Of a stretch of 15,924 nucleotides of DNA, positions 1 to 5,880 are shown in pieces; within the stretch, counting starts at the first letter, position 1; every line of letters begins with the position of its first letter. Below the pieces are notes generated by a model. It was not told where the DNA came from and did not search any database. It worked only from the letters and a program-made list of their open reading frames with translations. Made by a program: the position numbers and the translations under genes. This DNA is from Clostridiales bacterium (GTDB taxonomy: Bacteria > Bacillota > Clostridia > TANB77 > CAG-508): contig SFKP01000027.1 of the NCBI GenBank assembly GCA_004553715.1, forward strand, positions 1 to 15,924. The letters run 5' to 3'.

Positions 1-160
1 AAGAATATGGGAGATAATAATATTAAAGAATAAGAAATAAAGCATTTAGCTTAGACTTCCTGCGAAGAAAGTACGAAATATCTGCCACTCGCATTCGCTC
101 GGGCAGATTACGGAAAATTTTTGATATTTCAAGAAGAAAGTCGATTTTTCCTATACAATA
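1..160. other. Left-edge intergenic DNA, no gene called
   Basis: No gene is supported here. A short open frame runs from the window edge and stops at 31-33; it could be the last codons of an upstream gene, but ten codons are too few to judge. The notable content is the palindromic element at 54-142, described separately, which is richer in G+C than its flanks. Confidence 0.5.
54..142. repeat. Imperfect palindromic element
   Basis: Three nested inverted repeats share one centre. GACTT at 54-58 matches AAGTC at 138-142. GAAATATC at 75-82 matches GATATTTC at 123-130. ATCTGCC at 80-86 matches GGCAGAT at 102-108. The central loop (87-101) is unusually GC-rich for this genome. The nesting suggests a folded RNA, or a short dispersed repeat of the MITE/REP kind with degraded arms. 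The outer arm pairing is interrupted and one inner arm overlaps its neighbour by three bases, so all pairings cannot form at once. Whether it recurs elsewhere in the genome cannot be seen here. Confidence 0.5.
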
Positions 161-192
161 AAAAAAAGACTAACAAATGTTAGTCTTTTTTT
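161..192 (-). terminator. Rho-independent terminator of tRNA-Leu
   Basis: GACTAAC (168-174) pairs with GTTAGTC (179-185) around a short loop, and the stem is flanked by seven A on the left and seven T on the right. On the minus strand this reads as stem then T-run, starting two bases after the CCA end of the tRNA. The A/T symmetry means it could also terminate plus-strand transcripts entering from the left edge. Confidence 0.85.
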
Positions 193-193
193 C

Positions 194-276
194 TGGTGCG
201 GATGAGAGGACTTGAACCTCCACTCCGAAGAACTGGTTCCTAAGACCAGCGCGTCTGCCAATTTCGCCACATCCGC
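194..276 (-). tRNA. tRNA-Leu (anticodon UAG)
   Basis: On the minus strand the 5' acceptor GCGGATG pairs perfectly with CATCCGC. These are followed by discriminator A and an encoded CCA (complement at 194-196). The anticodon stem CTGGT/ACCAG holds the loop CTTAGGA, giving anticodon UAG, which reads the leucine codon CUA. The long variable arm (class II tRNA) and the T-arm GAGG-TTCAAGT-CCTC fit leucine. It has its own promoter at 295-323 and terminator at 161-192, so it appears to be a single-gene unit divergent from the spoIIIA operon. Confidence 0.95.
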
Positions 277-294
277 ATTTATTAGACAAAATAT

Positions 295-323
295 ATATTA
301 GCATTTTTAAACTTATTTGTCAA
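295..323 (-). promoter_or_regulatory. Sigma-A promoter of tRNA-Leu
   Basis: On the minus strand there is a perfect -35 box TTGACA (318-323), a 17-base spacer, and -10 box TAATAT (295-300) preceded by an extended -10 TGC. The predicted transcript would start about 11-13 bases upstream of the mature tRNA 5' end. The near-consensus strength suits a stable-RNA gene. Confidence 0.85.
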
Positions 324-360
324 GAAAAAATCACAAAAAACATGTGTTTTAAAAAAATAT

Positions 361-390
361 TTTACATCTGCAAGATGGAGCAGATGTAAA
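361..390. repeat. Perfect 11-bp inverted repeat upstream of spoIIIAA
   Basis: TTTACATCTGC (361-371) and GCAGATGTAAA (380-390) are exact reverse complements with an eight-base loop. It lies about 90 bases upstream of the spoIIIAA start. Read on the minus strand, the stem is followed after three bases by a run of seven T (complement of 350-356), so it may be a terminator stopping antisense transcripts before the tRNA gene. Alternatively it is an operator for the spoIIIA operon. No convincing sigma-E promoter could be placed; CATATATA at 458-465 is a weak -10 candidate without a matching -35. Confidence 0.6.
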
Positions 391-481
391 TAAAATACCA
401 TTATTCTATAATAATTGTTTTAATCTAAAATTTTAGTTCTAAAACTTAAGATAAAAGCATATATATTGTTAAGAGGTAGAT

Positions 482-1411
482 ATGGAGGAAAGCATCTTAA
501 ATTATTTCCCAATAAATATACAAAAGAAGATTTATGGACAAGTAGAAAACTTTACCAATTTAGAAGAGATACGCATAAGGACCAATAAACCTATTATATT
601 AAAATATACATTTTATGAAAAAATAATAGATTGCATTATTACATATAAAGAGATGATAGAAATTGTGCAAAGAATTTGCGAAAATTCTATTTATTCATAT
701 CAAAACCAAATTTGCCAAGGATTTATAACAGTAAAAGGTGGCCATAGAGTAGGAATTACAGGAAATGCTGTAATAGAAAATGGTGACGTTATTAATATAA
801 ACTATATATCAAGTATAAATTTTAGAATTGCAAGAGAGATTACAGGTTGTAGCAATAAATTGCTAAGATATATTTTAAATACAAATGAAAACACAGTATA
901 TAACACTTTAATAATTTCTCCACCAGGTGCTGGTAAGACAACAATTTTAAGAGATTTAGTAAGAAATATTAGTAATGGAATTACATCAATTAATTTTGAT
1001 GGAATAACTGTAGGATTAGTAGATGAAAGAGGAGAAATTGCAGCAAGTTATAAAGGAATTAGCCAAAATAATATTGGAATTAGGACAGATGTAATAACAA
1101 ATATATCAAAAAGTATGGGAATAAACATGCTAATTAGGTCAATGGCACCAAAAGTGGTTGTTGCTGATGAAATTGGTATAGCAGAAGATGTTAAAGCAAT
1201 TAATTATGCAGTTTGCTCAGGTGTCAAAGGCATTTTTACTGCACATGGAGGAAATTTGGAAGAAGTACTAGCAAATCCAATTCTATCAGAATTGATAGTT
1301 AGTCATATTTTTGAAAGAATAGTATTTCTTAATTCAAAAATAAAAAAAGGAGAAATATTAAAGATATATGAATTAAATAGAAAAAAAAAGGAATATTGCA
1401 GTATGGAGTGA
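482..1411 (+). CDS. spoIIIAA: Stage III sporulation protein AA, engulfment-channel ATPase
   Basis: SpoIIIAA is the cytosolic secretion-type ATPase of the SpoIIIA-SpoIIQ channel, made in the mother cell and thought to energise the complex that keeps the engulfed forespore active. The 309 residues match the family's usual length. Visible motifs are the family N-terminal EIRIR stretch (29-33), Walker A SPPGAGKTT (146-154), the GLVDERGEIA segment (178-187), Walker B VVVADEIG (225-232) and TAHGG (253-257), typical of AAA/VirB11-like ATPases. The ATG start has an AGAGG-type ribosome site just upstream. It is the first gene of the spoIIIA operon, and its TGA stop lies four bases before spoIIIAB. Family assignment is secure. 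Confidence 0.95.
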   Translation: MEESILNYFPINIQKKIYGQVENFTNLEEIRIRTNKPIILKYTFYEKIIDCIITYKEMIEIVQRICENSIYSYQNQICQGFITVKGGHRVGITGNAVIENGDVININYISSINFRIAREITGCSNKLLRYILNTNENTVYNTLIISPPGAGKTTILRDLVRNISNGITSINFDGITVGLVDERGEIAASYKGISQNNIGIRTDVITNISKSMGINMLIRSMAPKVVVADEIGIAEDVKAINYAVCSGVKGIFTAHGGNLEEVLANPILSELIVSHIFERIVFLNSKIKKGEILKIYELNRKKKEYCSME

Positions 1412-1415
1412 TTTT

Positions 1416-1925
1416 ATGGTAATGGTTAAGATAATAATTTATTCTTTTATATTTATAACTACATCTTTGATAGGATTATTAAAATCTAAAAAATATATAT
1501 ATAGAGTAGATGAATTAAAGGAATTCAAAGGAGCTTTAAATATTTTTAAAAATAAACTTAAATTTACATATGAAACGATACCTGAAATTTTTATAGAAAT
1601 TGCAAATACTATTAATTCAAATACAACTATTGTTTTTAAAATAGCAGCAAAGAGAATGAAGATAGAATCGGCAGAAGAAGCTTGGGAAAATGCAATAAAT
1701 ATAAGTGTACTAAATATAACAAAAGAAGATAGAGAATTACTTAAAAATTTTGGAAATTTGCTTGGAAAAACTGATATAGAAGGACAGTTAAACCAAGTAG
1801 AACTTACAACAAATTTTTTAGATGAACAGATTAAACTAGCAGAAAAAGAAAAAATAAAAAATGAGAAACTTTACAGGACATTAGGGATGACTATTGGATT
1901 GGGGATTGTGATTGTTCTAATTTAA
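1416..1925 (+). CDS. spoIIIAB: Stage III sporulation protein AB
   Basis: SpoIIIAB is a mother-cell membrane component of the SpoIIIA complex, related in fold to type II secretion GspF/PilC proteins. The 169 residues match the usual length of about 170. An N-terminal hydrophobic segment (about 5-22) is followed by a helical soluble domain, the family motif LGKTDIEGQ (about 115-123), and a C-terminal membrane segment (about 154-169). The ribosome binding site GGAGTGA overlaps the end of spoIIIAA, implying translational coupling; a second ATG two codons in is also possible. About 80 bases of A/T-rich DNA separate it from spoIIIAC, the widest gap in the operon, and I see no gene or clear hairpin there. 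Confidence 0.93.
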   Translation: MVMVKIIIYSFIFITTSLIGLLKSKKYIYRVDELKEFKGALNIFKNKLKFTYETIPEIFIEIANTINSNTTIVFKIAAKRMKIESAEEAWENAINISVLNITKEDRELLKNFGNLLGKTDIEGQLNQVELTTNFLDEQIKLAEKEKIKNEKLYRTLGMTIGLGIVIVLI

Positions 1926-2006
1926 AAAGGTTCAAAAATAATTACATTTTTAGCTATATTAAATTTTCAATCAGGTTTTTAGAATTAGAGAGGTATGTGA
2001 TTAATT

Positions 2007-2201
2007 ATGGATATAGAATTATTATTTAAAATAGCAGCAATTGGAATTCTTGTTGCTGTATTATGCCAAGTGCTAGTAAGAGCAGGAAGAGAAGATCAGG
2101 CAATGATGACAACTCTAGCAGGGCTAATTATTGTCCTTTCTATGGTTATAAAAGAAATAAGTACTTTGTTTAATAGCGTAAGAACTATATTCAATTTATA
2201 A
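2007..2201 (+). CDS. spoIIIAC: Stage III sporulation protein AC
   Basis: This is a small membrane protein of the SpoIIIA complex with 64 residues (family about 65-68). Two hydrophobic helices (about 5-25 and 32-58) are separated by a short loop containing GREDQA, the usual SpoIIIAC arrangement. The ATG lies 13 bases after an AGAGAGG ribosome site (1987-1993), slightly long spacing; the in-frame TGA at 1998-2000 rules out an upstream start. It is followed after 14 bases by spoIIIAD, with which it shares the operon and probably sits in the mother-cell membrane. Confidence 0.93.
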   Translation: MDIELLFKIAAIGILVAVLCQVLVRAGREDQAMMTTLAGLIIVLSMVIKEISTLFNSVRTIFNL

Positions 2202-2215
2202 TGTAAGGAGTAAAT

Positions 2216-2602
2216 ATGGAAATAGTAAAAATTATTGGAGTAGGACTAATTGCAACAATAATACTTGCTATAATACGCACATATAAACCAGAACTAACAA
2301 TATATGTATCTATTATTGCAGGAGCAATAATTTTTTCTATGGTTATGGACAAGTTATCTGCAATAATAGATTTACTAACAAACCTTAGTAAAAAGAGTGG
2401 AATTAATGCTCAATATGTAGCAATTTTATTAAAAATATCAGGGATAGCAATCCTTTCAGAGTTTGCAGTAAGTGTGTGCAAAGACTTAGGAGAAACAGCA
2501 GTTGCAACAAAAATAGATTTAGCTGGCAAAATTATTATTATAAGTATATCTATACCAATAATTTCTGCATTATTAGAATTACTTATAAAAATATTGCCAT
2601 AG
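2216..2602 (+). CDS. spoIIIAD: Stage III sporulation protein AD
   Basis: This is a polytopic membrane protein of the SpoIIIA channel, 128 residues (family about 130). Hydrophobic segments lie at about 4-20, 29-48, 65-85 and 100-127. The segment around YVAILLKISGIAILSEFAVS is the typical SpoIIIAD core. A clear AAGGAG ribosome site precedes the ATG. The stop TAG overlaps the AGAGGTGA that appears to serve spoIIIAE, suggesting coupling. No oddities are seen in this gene. Confidence 0.93.
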   Translation: MEIVKIIGVGLIATIILAIIRTYKPELTIYVSIIAGAIIFSMVMDKLSAIIDLLTNLSKKSGINAQYVAILLKISGIAILSEFAVSVCKDLGETAVATKIDLAGKIIIISISIPIISALLELLIKILP

Positions 2603-2622
2603 AGGTGATAATTATAAAAAAA

Positions 2623-3745
2623 ATGATTATAATACTTATTTTAATATTATCTATACATAGCAGAGTGTTTGCGACAGATGAGATTATAGCATCAGAATTA
2701 GATACATTAGATTTATCTAGTTTTATTAAAGAAGGTGAAAAATTTTCAAAAGATACATTTGAAGATTTAGATGTGAAAAAACTGTTATCAAGTGCAATAC
2801 AAGGGAGAATTGATAATAAAAAGATATATAAAAATATCTTAAAAATATTTGGAGAAGAAGTGTTAAACTCTGCAAAACTATTAGCAACAGTTTTAGTAAT
2901 CATACTAACTCACAGCGTTTTAAAAGGAATAACAGAAAGTTTGGGAAATGAAAGCACATCAAAAGTTGCATATTTTGTACAATATATATTAATAGTGTCC
3001 TTGGTTATGTCCAACTTTTCGAATATTATTGCAATTGTGGAAAAAAGCATAACAAACATGGTATCTTTTTTAAATATTTTAGTACCGCTACTTATTAGCT
3101 TAATAATAAGCACAGGAGCAATGGTGTCTGCTGGGATATTACAACCGCTTCTGCTTTTTGCTATAGTATTAATCGGAAATACTATAAACATAATTATAAT
3201 ACCTATAATTGTAATATCAATAGTTATGGGAATAATATCAAATATTTCAGACAAAGTTCAAATTTCTAAAATTTCTAAATTTATGCAGTCAACAACATTG
3301 TGGTTCTTAGGAATAATTACAACAGTGTTTGTAAGTGCATTATCACTAGAAGGAACTTTAGGAGGGTCCGTTGATGGAGTAACATTAAAAGGTATAAAAG
3401 CTGCAACAAGTGGTTTAATACCAGTGGTGGGGAAAACTCTTGGAGATTCTATTAGCACAGTGCTTGGTTGTACAAATGTTATCAAAAATGCACTAGGTGT
3501 CGTAGGAATAATTGTAATAATAGGAATATGTGCTTTTCCAATAATAAAGTTAACAGTACTTACTTTGCTATATAGTTTTACTGCTGCAATAGCTCAGCCG
3601 ATAGCAGATAAAGGAATTGTAAAAGTACTAGAAGAGGTAGCTCGGAGGATTCAAAACAATACTTGGGATAATGTTTTTTATAGCAACTCTTTTTATAATA
3701 GGAATTGCAATTACATTAAAAATATCTAATACTTCTTTAATATGA
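2623..3745 (+). CDS. spoIIIAE: Stage III sporulation protein AE (reads through a +1 frameshift at CGG)
   Basis: SpoIIIAE is the large polytopic membrane protein of the SpoIIIA complex. From ATG 2623 the protein begins with a signal peptide (about 1-17, ending VFA), then a soluble stretch and several membrane helices. The zero frame stops at 3727-3729 with a hydrophilic tail unlike the family. If the C of the CGG codon at 3643-3645 is skipped, the frame continues GGA-GGA-TTC and gives a last hydrophobic helix (FFIATLFIIGIAITL) ending at TGA 3743-3745, as expected for SpoIIIAE. The restored length is 373 residues. The AGAGGTGA site (2601-2608) lies 14 bases before this ATG; ATT 2611 or ATA 2614 would be closer but are rare starts. 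It sits between spoIIIAD and spoIIIAF. Confidence 0.88.
3643..3646 (+). other. +1 frameshift site CGG-A in spoIIIAE
   Basis: The zero-frame codons are GCT-CGG-AGG-ATT; the family-like continuation is GCT-(C)-GGA-GGA-TTC. The +1 frame is closed by TAG at 3638-3640 and the zero frame by TAA at 3727-3729, so the shift must fall between them. An SD-like AGAGGT (3633-3638) lies four bases upstream of the CGG codon. CGG is otherwise absent in frame from this gene. Confidence 0.7.
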
Positions 3746-3757
3746 TGAGGTGATGAT

Positions 3758-4345
3758 TTGATAAATGTAATAAATAGATGGATGAAACAAATTATATTTG
3801 CAGTTGTAATAACAATAATTATTGAAATGTTAGTTCCAGAAGGAAAAAACAAGAAATATATAAAAATGATTACTAATATATATATAATTTTTATAATTGT
3901 TTCTCCAATATTTTCGAAATTGACATTAAAGGAAATAAATTTAAATGAAATATTTATAAATGAAAGTACTAAAACAGTAGCAGCAAGTAGCATAGATAAT
4001 ACCAAGTATATTGAAGAAAGATATATTAAAAATATCAAAGAAAGTATTAATACCAATTTAAGCAATATAGGATATGAAGTAAAAAATATAGATGTATTTA
4101 TAAACATAAAAGATGAAAAATATGGGCAAATAGAAAAGATAAGGTTAAGTGTAGAAAAAAAACAAAAAGAAGAAATAAAGAAGATTGAAAAAGTATCAAT
4201 TGGTACAGAAAATAATAGTAATATGGAGCAAAATCTTTCTGAAGAAGACATTCAGATAATTACTAATTATTTAATGATAAATTATGGAGTGATAGAAAGC
4301 AATATTACATTAGAAAGGAGTGGATTTGAAAATGAAAAAATTTAA
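3758..4345 (+). CDS. spoIIIAF: Stage III sporulation protein AF
   Basis: This is a membrane-anchored SpoIIIA component of 195 residues (family about 200). Two N-terminal membrane helices (about 11-27 and 40-54) flank the conserved loop EMLVPEGKNKKYIKM. They are followed by a soluble domain of alternating charge with the ring-building-motif-like region that faces the intermembrane space in homologues. The TTG start follows GAGGTGATGA with good spacing. Its last 14 bases overlap the start of spoIIIAG, so the two are probably translationally coupled. The full frame is intact. Confidence 0.9.
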   Translation: MINVINRWMKQIIFAVVITIIIEMLVPEGKNKKYIKMITNIYIIFIIVSPIFSKLTLKEINLNEIFINESTKTVAASSIDNTKYIEERYIKNIKESINTNLSNIGYEVKNIDVFINIKDEKYGQIEKIRLSVEKKQKEEIKKIEKVSIGTENNSNMEQNLSEEDIQIITNYLMINYGVIESNITLERSGFENEKI

Positions 4346-4933
4346 AGAATTGTTTGAAAATTTTATGAAAAAAGACAAGACTAATAATAAAAAGAATATC
4401 GAAAACTTGGTAGTGTTTTTAATATTACTAATTATTACCATAGTCGCAATTAAAAGAGGAAAGCGAAGAAAAAAACAGTTATAAAATATTAGCAGATGTA
4501 TCAAATAGTAATACAAGTAGTAATAATTTAGTGTCAGAAGAATATAATTTAAAGGAAGAGCTAAAGGACATACTATCTAAAATAGAAGGAATAGGTGCAG
4601 TAGATATTTTAATTACATATTCAGAAACAAGCAGTTTTACACCAATATATAACGAAACTCATTCCAATAGCACAACTGAAGAAATAGATGATGCAGGAGG
4701 AAAACGAACCATAGAATCAACTAATATCAATAAAGAAGTGGTTTTAGAGGAATCCAATGGTAAAAGCATGCCAATTACAGAAAAGGTTGTTATGCCAAAA
4801 GTTGAAGGTGTAATTGTAGCAGCAGAAGGTGGACGGAAATGTAAATATCAAAACAAATATCATACAAGCAGTATCTGCAGTGACAGGTATATCTAGTTAT
4901 AAGGTACAGGTGTTCGAAATGGCAAAAAGATAA
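4332..4933 (+). CDS. spoIIIAG: Stage III sporulation protein AG (two frame changes)
   Basis: SpoIIIAG forms a large ring between the two spore membranes. The gene is readable only in three frame segments. The first runs from ATG 4332, with AAAGGAG at 4314-4320, through a membrane anchor (residues 25-40) to TAA 4482. The second, in the +1 frame, runs from about 4456 to TAG 4894-4896 and contains the family motif GGKRTIE, with CGA read as Arg. The third, again +1, runs from 4835 to TAA 4931-4933 and contains NVNIK and IIQAV. The second change is a CGG codon at 4834. Removing one base at each point gives 199 residues, aligning without gaps to SpoIIIAG around AEGGGNVNIK. The GTG at 4531 has no ribosome site and would lack the anchor, so separate genes are unlikely. 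Confidence 0.85.
4452..4466 (+). other. Frame change in spoIIIAG not involving CGG
   Basis: The shift must lie between TAG 4441-4443 (closing the +1 frame upstream) and TAA 4482-4484 (closing the zero frame). Two positions restore a plausible charged linker. One extra A in the run 4452-4455 gives AAA-GAG-GAA; alternatively the C of CGA at 4464 is skipped, giving AAG-GAA-GAA. CGA followed by A is read normally as Arg in the same gene, so a simple CGA rule does not hold. Confidence 0.6.
4834..4837 (+). other. +1 frameshift site CGG-A in spoIIIAG
   Basis: The zero-frame codons are GGA-CGG-AAA-TGT; the family-like reading is GGA-(C)-GGA-AAT-GTA. With the C skipped the protein reads AEGGGNVNIK, which aligns residue for residue with the conserved AQGVDNVQIK region of Bacillus SpoIIIAG. 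An SD-like AAGGTGG lies immediately upstream (4827-4833). Confidence 0.75.
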
Positions 4934-4950
4934 ATGAAAGGAATAAAAAA

Positions 4951-5550
4951 ATGAAGACAATTTTAAAGAGAAATCAATTAGTAATTCTTGTGATAGCATT
5001 AGTATTAGTAACAGCAGGTTATTTAAATTATACTTCTATGAATGAGAATAATGAAAATACAGTCATGACATCACAAATAGTTGCAGAATTAGGAGATGCA
5101 ACACTAGTAAGCAGTACAGATATAGAAAATGAAGAAGTAGAAACAACGCAGAATGAAGAAATAGAGCAAATTGATGAGCAAGTACTTACAAGCGCCACAA
5201 CTGAAGACACATATTATACTTCATCAAAACTTGAAAGAGACAATATGTTTTCACAATTATTAGAAACATATCAAGAGGTATATAATAACGTAAATTCAAC
5301 TGCGGAGCAAAGAAATACTGCTATATCTGAAATGGCAAAAATAAATAAAACAAAAAATTCTGTAATGATTTCAGAAAACTTAATAAAAACAAAAGGATTT
5401 GAAGATGTAGTTATTTTTGTAAACACAAACAGTATAAGTGTAATTATAAAAGCAGAAGAAATAAGTTCAGAACAAATTGCACAAGTACAAAATATAATAT
5501 CAAGAGAGTTAGAAGTAGGAGCGGAGATAATACATATTAGCACGAAGTAA
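4951..5550 (+). CDS. spoIIIAH: Stage III sporulation protein AH
   Basis: SpoIIIAH is the mother-cell protein whose extracellular domain binds SpoIIQ from the forespore across the septum. The 199 residues begin with a basic N-terminus and a membrane anchor (about 9-25). An acidic, low-complexity linker (about 30-85) follows, and then the C-terminal YscJ/FliF-like domain (about 90-199), where LIKTKGFEDVVIFV and the SVIIKA strand are typical. GAAAGGA at 4936-4942 lies eight bases before the ATG. It is the last gene of the spoIIIA operon. The frame is intact and CGG does not occur as a codon; both CGG triplets are GCG-GAG. Confidence 0.93.
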   Translation: MKTILKRNQLVILVIALVLVTAGYLNYTSMNENNENTVMTSQIVAELGDATLVSSTDIENEEVETTQNEEIEQIDEQVLTSATTEDTYYTSSKLERDNMFSQLLETYQEVYNNVNSTAEQRNTAISEMAKINKTKNSVMISENLIKTKGFEDVVIFVNTNSISVIIKAEEISSEQIAQVQNIISRELEVGAEIIHISTK

Positions 5551-5574
5551 AAAAACAAAACTAGTGTTAATTAG

Positions 5575-5614
5575 GACTGTCAATGGGGACGAAGATTTTT
5601 GACAGTCATTGACA
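5575..5614. repeat. REP-like inverted repeat
   Basis: GACTGTCAA (5575-5583) and TTGACAGTC (5599-5607) are perfect inverted copies around a GC-rich loop containing ATGGGGAC. An overlapping alternative pairing is TGTCAATG (5578-5585) with CATTGACA (5607-5614). The combination of TGTCA arms with a GGGGAC core resembles a family of extragenic palindromes that I associate with Firmicutes genomes; that link is from memory. There is no T-run, so it is not a standard terminator. Confidence 0.6.
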
Positions 5615-5658
5615 AAAATATTATCTAATAACGTGGATAATTAATAATTTTGAAAATG

Positions 5659-5711
5659 AATTGAACCCAAAACTTAGACAAATTTGTTTAATTAGAAGGG
5701 TTCAATTTTTA
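5659..5711 (+). terminator. Long hairpin with T-run, probable end of spoIIIA operon
   Basis: AATTGAACCC (5659-5668) pairs perfectly with GGGTTCAATT (5698-5707) and is followed by more T, giving a terminator-like 3' side about 110 bases after spoIIIAH. Inside is a second palindrome, ACAAATTTGT (5678-5687), extended by TTAG/TTAA on each side. The arm TGAACCC-AAAA-CTTAGACA also resembles the ends of IS3-family elements, so this may be a relic of joined insertion-sequence ends that now serves as a terminator. Confidence 0.55.
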
Positions 5712-5738
5712 TTATATGCGAAGAACCCGAAAACCGCT

Positions 5739-5781
5739 AGACAAAACTTAAGTCCCCATCTCTGAAGGTGTCTCTTTGTCT
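5739..5781. repeat. Inverted repeat facing the REP-like unit
   Basis: AGACAAA (5739-5745) pairs with TTTGTCT (5775-5781). The loop carries GTCCCCAT (5752-5759), the exact reverse complement of ATGGGGAC at 5583-5590. The TAGACAAA octamer also occurs at 5675-5682. The two GC-rich cores therefore lie in opposite orientation about 170 bases apart with the long hairpin between them. This completes the structured part of the 330-base gene-free stretch 5551-5880; the remainder is A-rich DNA and the glmM promoter. Confidence 0.55.
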
Positions 5782-5821
5782 GGATTAAAAAGTAAAAAAT
5801 AAAAAAAAATAGTAAAAAATA

Positions 5822-5851
5822 TTGCAAAATGCATAATAAAACATATATAAT
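5822..5851 (+). promoter_or_regulatory. Sigma-A-type promoter of glmM
   Basis: TTGCAA (5822-5827) and TATAAT (5846-5851) are separated by 18 bases. Transcription would start near 5858, giving a leader of about 22 bases that contains the AAGGGGG ribosome site (5865-5871). It probably drives the whole housekeeping run downstream. Confidence 0.75.
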
Positions 5852-5880
5852 ATAGCAAAGATATAAGGGGGAATTTTGCG

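Noticed and set aside
1926..2006. A missing small gene between spoIIIAB and spoIIIAC
   Set aside because: Only A/T-rich DNA with stops in each frame is seen; no ribosome site with an open frame.
2476..2622. Longer N-terminus for SpoIIIAE starting inside spoIIIAD
   Set aside because: The extra 49 residues are the shifted reading of spoIIIAD and precede a clear signal peptide that begins at ATG 2623.
3628..4251. Long minus-strand open frames, including this one and those at 5702-6091 and 11146-11664
   Set aside because: They are antisense shadows of convincing plus-strand genes, have no ribosome sites or recognisable motifs, and are hydrophobic as expected from complementing A-rich codons.
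4464..4467. CGA as a general frameshift codon
   Set aside because: CGA is read in frame as Arg at the RuvB arginine finger, in SpoIIIAG GGKRTIE, and in the glycosyltransferase and QueH.
4531..4896. A separate gene starting at GTG 4531
   Set aside because: It has no ribosome site, begins mid-family and lacks the membrane anchor that is encoded just upstream in another frame; it is the middle of spoIIIAG.
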